The notes under the pieces were generated by a model, which saw nothing but the letters and a program-made list of their open reading frames with translations, was not told the DNA's origin and did no database searches. From contig JAJLRJ010000014.1 of assembly GCA_024195265.1 (NCBI GenBank), positions 24,309,009-24,373,008 of the forward strand: 64,000 bases of DNA, in the 5' to 3' direction. The position numbers and the translations under genes were made by a program. Each line of letters opens with the position of its first letter. Positions within the stretch are counted from its first letter, which is position 1. Positions 59,901 to 64,000 of this stretch are shown here, in pieces. The DNA is from Dendrophyllia cribrosa. Its lineage: Eukaryota > Cnidaria > Anthozoa > Scleractinia > Dendrophylliidae.

Positions 59901-62900
59901 TGACCATTACATATCGCAGGCTTAATGTTCACCAACCCGACCTGACCCTCTCCTAGGCGTTTTGCTCCACCAACCTTCCCCCCCCCCCCCCCACCCCTTG
60001 CATCTAACTCTCCAACCCCCTCTCTCCAACACCGTCCAGATGCGTAAGGCAGGTGACCATTACGTATCGCAGGCTCAATTTTTTTAAATTTTGTCCCACT
60101 GCGATAACTCGTTTTACGCTTCGCGTATTCACGAGTTAAAAGCATTTATGGATAAAATATTTTGCAGCGAACAAAATGCTGATGTCTTGTGATAACTTAA
60201 CCATGAATGATGTTGCAAAGTAACGCTGGGTCTGTGTATCTGGTTCACTCTGTTTCTTCCCTTAGTCTTAACATGGAATCAGAGTCATTGGAGGAAGACG
60301 AATCTAACCTCATCATCAATGCAGTGAAAGATGCTAACATTCCCAAGTTCGTAGCAGAAGACATGCCACTCTTCAAGAGAATCTTGGCGGATTTGTTTCC
60401 TGGCTTGGACCCGCCTGTTCCTGATAACAAGCTGCTTAAGGTGATTGTCATTTCAGACATAACAAGAAGGCTTTTCCATTTCAGTAACTTCACTCATAAC
60501 GCTTCAATAATACGCTTTGTTTTAGCCCAGAGAAATGCAAGTCATTTTCACTGGTAATACGAGAAATCTACTAGGCTAACAGCCGATAAACAGAAGCTGA
60601 AGTCTATTATCAGTTTTCAATTGATTATCCAAAGTAGTAGGCCACTTCAACATATCATAATAATCTTTTATGTACAGGCTCAGCTTCACCGGGGTGTAAT
60701 TATTTACGTCTCCTTTGTTAGAATGGCACAATGGAATTCAGAGTACATGCAGGAATGCTAGGACGTAGCATTGTTAAAAAACGAATGGTAGCATGCAAAA
60801 GTAATGCTGAAGAGGTTTCATTTGAATGGTCACACTATACGATTTCATCCACAGACTCAAAAGTTAGAACAAATGGTACCATGCAAAAGTACTGCTGAAG
60901 AGGTTTCATTTGAATGGTCGCACCATAGGATTTCGTCTTCAGACTCAAAAGTTAGAAGAAATGGTACCATGCAAAAGTACTGCCGAAGAGGTTTCATTTG
61001 AATGGTCACACCATATGATTTCATCCACAGACTCAAACGTTAGAACAAATGGTACCTTGCAAAAGTACTGCTGAAGAGGATTCATTTGAATGGTCACACC
61101 ATAGGATTTCGTCTTCAGACTCAAAAGTTAGAACAAATGGTACCATGCTAAAGTACTACTGCAGAGGTTTCATTTGAATGGTCACACCATAGGATTTCGT
61201 CTTCAGACACAAAAGTTAGAACAAATGGTACCATGCAAACGTTCTGCTGAAGAGGTTTCGTTTGAATGGTCACACCATAGGATTTCGTCTTCAGACTCAA
61301 AAGTTAGAACAAATGGTACCATGCAAACGTTCTGCTGAAGAGGTTTCGTTTGAATGGTCACACCATAGGATTTCGTCTTCAGACTCAAAAGTTAGAACAA
61401 ATGGTACCATGCTAAAGTACTGCTGAAGAGGTTTCATTTGAATGGTCACACCATAGGATTTCGTCTTCAGACTCAAAAGTTAGAACAAATGGTACCATGC
61501 AAACGTTCTGCTGAAGAGGTTTCGTTTGAATGGTCACACGGTAGGATTTCGTCAACAGACTCCAAAGACTCTTTTACTCTGAGAGTAAAAGGGTTAACTT
61601 GAAAAGTTTTATGTCTCCCATAAAGGTTAAAGTTATTGATATTCGACTATGGATTTTGTTAATTTCAGAAAGCTGCCAAGTCTGCATTATTTGAGTTGTC
61701 CATTCAGTACTGGCCCACACAAATCGACAAAGTCATCCAGCTATACAGCACGTTGCAAGTCCGTCATGGCGTTATGCTCGTGGGACCCGCTGGCGGCGGG
61801 AAAACCACAACGCGTCAGATCCTGAAGCGCGCGCTTGTTGTCCTGCCTACCATTCAAGCGCGGGAACAGTTAGCAACTGGGGCAGAGCCTGATGAGACTG
61901 GGTCATCTAAGACTGCACAATCATACTTGGTGAGTTGTATTGCATTGTGTTGTGGAGTTCACTTACTCTGCGGATCATATACATTATTGATCATTATCTC
62001 CCACAAGCGATCATCCAAAACGCAAAGCCAATGTAGCACAGGGCGCAGAGGAGTCAAATTAAACTGTAATTTCTTGTATTTTCTCCGCGCGAATCGATGT
62101 TGTCAGAGCAAGATTGTGAACGTGACCGAACAAAGTATCTGGCGAATCAAGTAATTGAGGATTCTGTGTGCTTTATAGATGAAATGGAGGAGCTATGCTA
62201 TTGTTGGAAAAATGGTAACGTAAAGGATAAGAATAAATTAGTTGAATGGAAAGCATTCGTTCATTCCGTGGGGAATGAAGATGAATTTTTACTCTAAATC
62301 TTTACGGCTTTCCATGTTACCTTGATATAGGGTAAGGCCACAGACCGTCGTGTGCAGGGTATTACCAAAAGCCGTAAACATTAAGAGCAAAAATTCATCA
62401 GATAAACCGATTTCAATTTCAGTTCCTAATAGGAACCCATTTCAAATGATAGGGTGAAAAGGTTTTTATATGTATTGGGGTTTTAACTGCAACATTTACT
62501 CTTAATATTCTCAATCCGCATATTATATATATGACGAGCCCTAAGGACGTCTGTATTGGAGGTTAGTTCTCATATGATGATTTTTACTGTACTCTTTTGT
62601 CAACACAGCGAACCGTCAAAGCCAGGCGTGGCTCCGTGCACGTTTCCACACTAAATCCCAAGTGTGTAACCGTGGGTGAGCTGTATGGTGAGATCAACCC
62701 CACCACCATGGAATGGAAAGATGGGCTGCTGTCCCACATATACCGTAAATATGCTAAGCACAGCAGAGGGGCCATACGCGGAGCAAGGCACAAACAGTCT
62801 AATACTCCCCCACCCATCACTCCTGGGTTATCAAGGACTTCATCGGCTAAATCCATTGGCACTAGTTTGTCTGCTATCAGCGTAGAGGATAACAGTGAAG

Positions 62901-63615
62901 GTAACGGACTCGTGATAAGCTGACTGATTATCTCTTTGACAAACTAATTTACTGGCTGGCTGACTGACTGGCTGGCTGATTGACTGACTGATTGACTGAC
63001 TGACTTACAGGCTGGCTGGCTGATTGACTGACTGACTTACAGACTGGCTCACTGACTGACTGACTGGCTGGCTGGCTGGCTGACTGACTGACTGGCTGGC
63101 TGGCTGACTGACTGACTGACGGACTATTGGCTAACTGACAGACTGACTGGCTGACTGACTCTGACGGACTGACTACTGGCTGGTTGGCTGGCTGGCTGGA
63201 TGACTGACTGAATAACCGGCTGACTGACTGGCTGACCTACTGACTGACTGACGGACTGAATAACCGGCTGACTGACCGACTGACTAGTTGTTTAGCTGAA
63301 TTCACTGTCTATCAGACATATAGCACAACATAACCTGCGAGCAAACCGGCAATAAACCTTTTTAGCAAACACTGACAACCCTAAGAAACTTTTTCCTATG
63401 ATTAGCAGACCAGAGTACGTCCTGCAAATAATAAGACACTAAATCGAGATTTTGAATATATACTTTACGTTGAAGGAGAAACAGTTGCAGCGACTGAGGA
63501 AGCGAGTGGCATCAATAAAGAAGAAACACCTGTTAGTTGGTATTGGATTGTTATGGATGGACCTGTTGACACACTCTGGATTGAGAATCTTAACACTGTT
63601 CTGGACGACACCAAG
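19335..63615 (+). CDS. DNAH14: axonemal dynein heavy chain, DNAH14-like; 37 exons, 3' half outside window
   Basis: Exon ends are: 19335-19607, 22011-22343, 25782-26273, 26994-27097, 27676-27738, 27916-28183, 30835-30943, 31691-31870, 32523-32675, 34280-34485, 35968-36252, 37456-37578, 38597-38770, 39321-39539, 40190-40479, 40836-41068, 42253-42443, 42890-42970, 43561-43719, 44355-44476, 46636-46745, 47927-47988, 48913-49017, 49436-49554, 50754-50828, 51942-52029, 52485-52735, 53420-53651, 54633-54686, 55219-55364, 55849-55917, 58247-58433, 58981-59054, 60266-60440, 61669-61929, 62609-62900, 63476-63615. The total is 6498 nt (2166 codons) with every junction in phase. The protein is the ATP-driven motor of ciliary dynein arms. 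Its AAA1 and AAA2 wording ([25 protein letters not shown]) and long AAA2 insert point to DNAH14 rather than DNAH6. The start ATG has a good context (CAAATGG). Family members run to about 4,000-4,500 residues. Confidence 0.88.
20021..20668. mobile_element. ~648-bp foldback element in dynein intron 1
   Basis: The two halves are inverted copies along almost their whole length (left end AGTAATAGTAATTGGACTGA). The centre falls near 20345. It contains no gene. An RNA copy would form a long hairpin. Confidence 0.85.
21120..22005 (-). pseudogene. decayed CR1/L2-like LINE, antisense in intron 1
   Basis: On the minus strand, broken frames read [11 protein letters not shown], then [15 protein letters not shown], then [19 protein letters not shown], then [18 protein letters not shown]. 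These are typical of the C-terminal part of non-LTR reverse transcriptases. Stops and frameshifts interrupt it. The 3' end appears to be the short TATT-rich microsatellite at 21125-21160, as in CR1/L2 tails. The 5' end reaches the splice acceptor of exon 2. Confidence 0.7.
22441..22820. mobile_element. TTAA-flanked miniature element (380 bp)
   Basis: Ends TTAAAGGGGCATTGTCA and TGACAGTGTCCCTTTAA are inverted repeats within TTAA. A second copy, split by a nested insertion, is at 45062-46442 (shared ATCAAGT, TTGGCCAATTT, TTGCAATCCATTTCCATCC). piggyBac-like by target site only. Confidence 0.8.
23060..24030 (-). pseudogene. broken mobile-element ORF remnant, family uncertain
   Basis: Minus-strand frames join across shifts into protein-like text: [16 protein letters not shown], then [48 protein letters not shown] and finally [20 protein letters not shown]. 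This resembles the end of a cysteine-protease-like (OTU or C76-type) domain seen in large ORFs of some animal mobile elements, where FDSH carries the active His. Here that position reads FDTR. The comparison is from memory and weak. Upstream frames at 23620-24030 look coding-like but have no match I can name. Confidence 0.35.
24380..24560. repeat. two imperfect ~92-bp tandem units
   Basis: ACGCATTCTAAAA, then CTCTGTCACGTT, then TCTCGCCCAGA recurs once about 92 bases on. The surroundings are rich in GTCTCGCT. No gene is seen in 24.0-25.2 kb apart from repeats. Confidence 0.6.
24886..25015. mobile_element. miniature element with C/G-rich ends
   Basis: GGAGGGGGAGACTTCCATAT on the left mirrors GACACCCCGTCATTTTCATATGG and CCCCCC on the right. 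Related to the better-preserved copy at 44570-44925. Confidence 0.55.
25291..25335. repeat. (TTA)n microsatellite
   Basis: About 13 TTA/TAT units occur with one interruption, in intron 2 of the dynein gene. Confidence 0.9.
26465..26592. mobile_element. small foldback element
   Basis: GGTTTTAAATTTTTAAACCAG is inversely repeated at the right end, with CTTTGTC and GACAAGG inside. A related copy around 33845-34215 is split by another element. Confidence 0.65.
26994..43719 (+). CDS. DNAH14: dynein exons 4-19: tail (stem)
   Basis: Residues 367-1312. The region is mainly helical with conserved Trp/Lys motifs ([19 protein letters not shown]). Exon 7 is very basic (runs of Lys) and exons 9-10 are acidic and Ser-rich, a likely flexible, poorly conserved segment. 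Exons 12-19 read like the conserved pre-linker tail ([24 protein letters not shown]). Exon 7 ends at the weaker donor GTGATT, a choice forced by phase; the same donor sequence is used by exon 34. Tail sequences bind intermediate and light chains and set the position in the axoneme. Confidence 0.8.
28270..28505 (-). mobile_element. tRNA-derived SINE
   Basis: Read on the minus strand from about 28500, GTAGTGGTTAGCACA fits an A box and GGTCGGTGGTATGAGCC fits a B box. These are followed by the body CCCAGGTGTATAAATGGGTA, widespread in invertebrate SINEs as I recall. It ends near a C16 run (28301-28316). Confidence 0.65.
28610..29057. repeat. low-complexity GGAATT/CCTAGGAATT region
   Basis: Dozens of GGAATT, GGGAATTTT and TTCCTAGGAATT copies follow a G13 run. 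The minus-strand open frame of 156 codons here is compositional and rejected as a gene. The LINE at 29072 inserted into this region. Confidence 0.75.
29072..29934 (+). mobile_element. 5'-truncated LINE, 3' end of ORF2 with poly(A) tail
   Basis: A frame without an early ATG runs to TGA at 29668-29670. It encodes the C-terminal end of a non-LTR ORF2, including [19 protein letters not shown] and a zinc-knuckle [17 protein letters not shown] (zf-RVT type). A 3' UTR of GTATTGTA-rich repeats ends in A29. The target duplication AAAAATTCCTAGGA (29058-29071 and 29931-29944) is exact, though its A-run edge is ambiguous. The intact frame and exact duplication suggest a recent insertion in intron 6. Confidence 0.85.
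30312..30532. mobile_element. hAT-like miniature element (~220 bp)
   Basis: Left CAGGGCTTGAAAAAAA and right TTTTTTCGAGCCCTA form the inverted ends. TATTAGG occurs on both sides as a 7-8-bp duplication. Interior motifs CTTGCCC/GGGCAAG are repeated. Confidence 0.7.
31100..31265. repeat. 88-bp-unit element, single unit
   Basis: One diverged unit has the shared flanks (GTCAATTATGG on the left, AATGAAATTTGGGATTTTTC on the right). It lies in dynein intron 7. Confidence 0.75.
31281..31470. mobile_element. miniature element with ~50-bp inverted repeats
   Basis: AATAGGCCATTTGCACGA... and its mirror TCGTGCAAATGGCCTATT enclose a second arm ACTACAACTACCAGAATTC. The element is 190 bp with no coding content. 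Confidence 0.8.
33938..34169. mobile_element. TTAA-flanked miniature element nested in another foldback element
   Basis: Ends TTAAAGGGGCAGTATCA and TGATACTGCCCCTTTAA lie within TTAA. It splits a foldback element whose outer arms are TGGTTTGAAAATTTTC (33844) and AAAATTTTTTCAAACCA (34180). Confidence 0.8.
34769..35033. mobile_element. foldback element with ~75-bp arms
   Basis: ACAGACGACTTTT, CACTACGGTTTCCTCCG and AGACGTCTGAGAAACGAG are mirrored at the right end. The arms are near-identical. Confidence 0.8.
36320..36410. repeat. 88-bp-unit element, single diverged unit
   Basis: AACTTTTGAGTTTGTCAACG, then GACCATTCAAATAAAACC, then ACATGGTAC. It starts about 70 bases after exon 11. Confidence 0.7.
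37761..37927. mobile_element. foldback element (~167 bp)
   Basis: ATTCCAAAATGGCGGCCA mirrors TGGCCGCCAATTTGGAAT. The inner arms TTAGCCCTCTTGGCCTC are also mirrored. Confidence 0.8.
39725..39835. repeat. TGCATGC-rich cluster
   Basis: Seven or more overlapping TGCATG/GCATGC motifs lie in about 110 bases of intron 14. The cluster can fold into hairpins. TGCATG is also the Rbfox splicing-factor site. Confidence 0.7.
40620..40762 (-). repeat. copy of the 59-kb minisatellite unit, with a G25 run
   Basis: The minus strand reads CGTTTTGTTTCACCGACACC, a C run, CCAACTCCCCGCCCTCCCCT and AGGCAGGTGTCCATTACATA, as at 59.2-60.0 kb and 17.7 kb. The G run is at 40700-40724. Confidence 0.7.
41664..42082. mobile_element. 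foldback element with ~62-bp arms
   Basis: The left arm ATGTTTTTGAACTAGTGCAA and onward (to 41727) is mirrored at 42021-42082 with a few mismatches. It lies in intron 16. The interior holds two tandem GTTAGG units. Confidence 0.8.
44036..44205. mobile_element. GGGCATTGGGC inverted repeats and adjacent hairpin
   Basis: GGGCATTGGGCAATT at 44038 is mirrored near 44125-44148. GTAGCATCACTTGC to GCAAATGATGCTAC forms a second hairpin around CTCGCTCCGCTCGGG. Confidence 0.6.
44355..52735 (+). CDS. DNAH14: dynein exons 20-27: linker
   Basis: Residues 1313-1622 and part of 1623. Family landmarks appear in order: [27 protein letters not shown], the short exon 22 (47927-47988, [20 protein letters not shown]), [20 protein letters not shown], and WLYNVELAM. 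The linker swings across the AAA ring as the power-stroke lever. Exon 22 was found by phase: without it, exons 21 and 23 do not join in frame. Exon 24 starts 26 bases after a Penelope remnant. Confidence 0.88.
44570..44925. mobile_element. miniature element, ends rich in C/G with GGTACC-type internal repeats
   Basis: GGGACTCCCATATAGAAATG to GGGGGTGCTC is mirrored by GAGCACCCCCGTCATTTTTA to GGGAGTCCC. The inner CCTAAAAGGTACC motif recurs four times. The C22 run at 44885-44906 is part of the right end. Confidence 0.8.
45498..45849. mobile_element. foldback with a second foldback inside
   Basis: ATAGACAAATTCGGCTAACG is mirrored at 45830-45849. Within it, ATAGACCAATTCCGATATAT to CTTGGC (45649) mirrors 45779-45816, and a third inverted pair is at about 45530-45645. 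The inner ATATATTAAAATTC wording is shared with 48494-48668. Confidence 0.8.
46036..46105 (+). repeat. tRNA-derived sequence
   Basis: TGGGCTAAGGCGCCCG fits a D-arm/A box and GGGTTCAATTC fits a T-loop/B box. The T stem does not pair properly, so it is not called as a functional tRNA. Confidence 0.45.
47601..47735. mobile_element. 135-bp foldback element
   Basis: GGTTGTTCAAAAGGTGGATA with CTATCCACCGGATAAATC is nearly perfectly mirrored at the right end. It lies 190 bases before exon 22. Confidence 0.85.
48347..48668. mobile_element. two abutting foldback elements
   Basis: The first (about 48347-48496) has ends ATAGAGCGTTTTCACT and AGTGAAAACGCTCCAT. The second (48494-48668) has TAGGCTACTTTC and GAAAGTAGCCTA with ATATATTAAAATTC arms. 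Its left arm carries a ~21-base insertion. Confidence 0.75.
49310..49410 (+). mobile_element. decayed Penelope 3'-end remnant
   Basis: CTAATGAAAAGCCAGCGCTCGAAAC, then GTGACTAATTTACCTCATCA and CTGTTGATAAAATC align with the 3' region of the PLE at 16095-16180, including the hammerhead-like core (GCGCTCGAAAC). It ends about 26 bases before the exon 24 acceptor. Confidence 0.75.
49930..50484. repeat. CAT/CAC/CTT trinucleotide-based minisatellite
   Basis: CATCTTCATCACCATCACCAA-like units of 12-36 bases repeat for 550 bases in intron 24. All frames are open on both strands, so the Ser/Pro, Ile/Thr and Met/Val frames are artefacts. Confidence 0.95.
51330..51590 (+). mobile_element. tRNA-derived SINE-like element
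   Basis: GGTCCGATGGTAAAAC (A-box-like) and GTGGTTTGAGATCTGCC (B-box-like) are about 40 bases apart, followed by a unique body and an A-rich end near 51560. Confidence 0.5.
52739..52978. repeat. (GATAC)n pentanucleotide array
   Basis: Degenerate GATAC/GATAT units fill about 240 bases, beginning within five bases of the exon 27 donor (GTATAT at 52736). Confidence 0.95.
53420..60440 (+). CDS. DNAH14: dynein exons 28-34: AAA1 motor domain
   Basis: AAA1 is the main ATPase site. The P-loop GPAGTGKTE is at about residues 1685-1693 and the Walker B WFCFDE at 1733-1738. Sensor-type wording ITMNPTYAGR spans exons 31-32. [19 protein letters not shown] is intact. The catalytic Lys, Asp and Glu are all present, so an active motor is expected. 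Exons 33 and 34 join across a longer, acidic, Ser-rich loop ([14 protein letters not shown]) before the helical end of AAA1. Intron 31 holds a LINE and intron 33 a minisatellite element. Confidence 0.92.
53877..54490. repeat. two foldback elements and a 104-bp tandem repeat
   Basis: 53877-54003: TCAAACACTCGAAAGGGAG mirrored by its right arm. 54060-54226: AACAGACGATATTTATCTCG mirrored. 54239-54490: units starting AAAACCAAAG at 54239, 54341 and 54446. All are in intron 28. Confidence 0.75.
55977..57780 (+). mobile_element. LINE with damaged ORF2 in intron 31
   Basis: Broken frames read an [22 protein letters not shown], motif [11 protein letters not shown], motif [11 protein letters not shown], then after a frameshift motif C FADD (about 56675), then the post-RT region to about 57540. 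A stop lies at about 56022-56024 and shifts near 56590 and 56770. The zinc-knuckle end seen in the 29-kb LINE is absent. A 32-bp target duplication (55945-55976 and 57781-57812) has two mismatches, so this copy is older. It is in the same orientation as the gene. Confidence 0.9.
58546..58963. mobile_element. TTAA-flanked miniature element, inverted relative to 16877-17136
   Basis: TTAAAGGAAGGGTTTCACGG on the left and CCGAAACGTGAAACTATCTC with TTAA on the right. The middle matches the 16.9-kb copy on the other strand plus an extra ~120 bases. It ends 17 bases before exon 33. Confidence 0.8.
59144..60138. mobile_element. element with AACTCGTGAATA ends and internal 111-bp minisatellite
   Basis: AACTCGTGAATAC begins at about 59146 and TATTCACGAGTT ends at about 60138. 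The right end reads TTTTACGCTTCGCG before it, matching the left end of the 45.26-kb element on the opposite strand. Units starting CCAACTCGTGAAT recur at 59144, 59255, 59366 and 59477 (111 bp). They pass into units with AGGCAGGTGACCATTACATA. The frames across it are artefacts. Confidence 0.75.
60790..61565 (-). repeat. 88-bp repeat array, about 9 units, reverse orientation
   Basis: TTTCATTTGAATGGTCACAC, GACTCAAAAGTTAGAACAAA and TGGTACCATGCAAA recur every 88 bases. The right flank is ACTCTGAGAGTAAAAGGGTT. It lies in intron 34, about 100 bases before exon 35. Confidence 0.95.
61669..63615 (+). CDS. DNAH14: dynein exons 35-37: AAA2 with long insert
   Basis: The AAA2 P-loop GPAGGGKTT is at about residues 1974-1982. 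The Walker B-like WIVMDGP (2143-2149) lies in exon 37. Between WKDGLL and that motif there is an insert of roughly 70-80 residues, rich in Ser, Thr, Pro and basic residues then acidic. Most axonemal dyneins have a much shorter link there. A second shorter insert follows the P-loop helix ([13 protein letters not shown]). The last in-window donor at 63616 is GTACAG, phase 0. Confidence 0.88.
62145..62402 (-). mobile_element. decayed Penelope fragment with an inverted short arm
   Basis: 62145-62358 aligns with the left-arm PLE sequence at 11250-11470 (GGAGCTA.GCTATTG.TGGAAA, TTAGTTGAATG, TTCCGTGGGG, TTTACGGCTTTC). From about 62361 the opposite orientation appears: GCCGTAAACATTAAGAGCAA is the complement of the segment at about 62290-62312. 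Confidence 0.75.
62931..63295. repeat. (CTGA/CTGG)n tetranucleotide array
   Basis: Degenerate CTGACTGG units run for 360 bases in intron 36. Confidence 0.95.
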
Positions 63616-63817
63616 GTACAGAAAACTTGCTTTTGAGCACGTTCCGTCTAAAAGTGCTCTTAGAGTAAAAAGAAGTGTCTTGGACTGCAGATGGCCAGGA
63701 TGGAAATGAATTGCAACTCAATCTTTTGACGTTAATTGCCTCGTGTCTTGGAAAACTATTTAAAACTCATATAATTATGGTTGATTCTCTCTTTGAAAAT
63801 TCACTTGATATCTTCCT

Positions 63818-64000
63818 CGTATGCTGTGTTCACACCAGGGCGAAACATGTTTAGTCTGGCTTATGCTGTGTTCACACCAGGGCGAAACATGTGGAGCCTG
63901 ATCACATCAGGCGGCACATTGCGCGAATCGTGATTGAAACATGTTTATTCTGAGCATGATTGAAACTACCTCACGAGGTAGTTTCGATCTTAGCCAGACG
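63818..64000. mobile_element. partial element at right edge
   Basis: TATGCTGTGTTCACACCAGG and GCGAAACATGT occur twice about 44 bases apart, followed by a GAAACTACCTC/GAGGTAGTTTC palindrome. It is cut by the window end, so its nature is undetermined. Confidence 0.5.

Noticed and set aside
59192..60145. Pro/Ser-rich and Gly/Arg-rich frames
   Set aside because: They follow the 111-bp minisatellite and its successor units.
19335..63615. Assignment as DNAH6
   Set aside because: Core motifs fit both. The AAA2 wording and long AAA2 insert, plus the N-terminal leader, fit DNAH14 better, but only an alignment can settle it.

Overview
The window is nuclear DNA from an animal. Its genes are rich in introns with GT-AG junctions, and the exons encode metazoan proteins: a WAC-type WW-domain adaptor and an axonemal dynein heavy chain. 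The introns and spacers are packed with hairpin-forming (foldback) elements, TTAA-flanked elements, minisatellites, LINE pieces and a Penelope-like element. That repeat texture suggests a cnidarian, perhaps a stony coral. The taxon is an inference from general sequence character, not something a search has shown.

Layout. (1) 1-2314: an 88-bp tandem repeat, then a DNA element with terminal inverted repeats. (2) 2384-8292, minus strand: the 5' eight coding exons (272 codons) of a WAC orthologue. The rest of the gene lies beyond the left edge. (3) 8293-17911: a spacer holding a TTAA-flanked element and, at 11128-16258, two nearly identical full-length Penelope-like elements joined head to head. 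This forms a palindrome of about 5 kb with one 13-bp target-site duplication and a hammerhead-ribozyme-like fold in each arm. (4) 17912-18994, minus strand: an intronless gene for a 360-residue protein I cannot name. It is divergent from the next gene across a 340-bp spacer. (5) 19335 to beyond the right edge, plus strand: a dynein heavy chain gene, most like DNAH14. I resolve 37 exons (6498 nt, 2166 codons, every junction in phase), covering the tail, linker, AAA1 and most of AAA2. AAA3-AAA6, the stalk and the C-terminus lie to the right.

How the parts relate. WAC acts in the nucleus (a transcription-coupled adaptor for histone H2B ubiquitination in the family). The dynein acts in cilia. The two are simply neighbours. 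The 360-residue gene shares a compact promoter region with the dynein gene, so a ciliary role is a reasonable guess only. Most remaining DNA is mobile-element sequence, much of it nested. Several elements lie directly against dynein splice sites.

The most interesting region is the Penelope inverted dimer. A second, decayed copy of the same family at 62145-62402 also carries an inverted junction, which hints that this family habitually inserts as inverted pairs.
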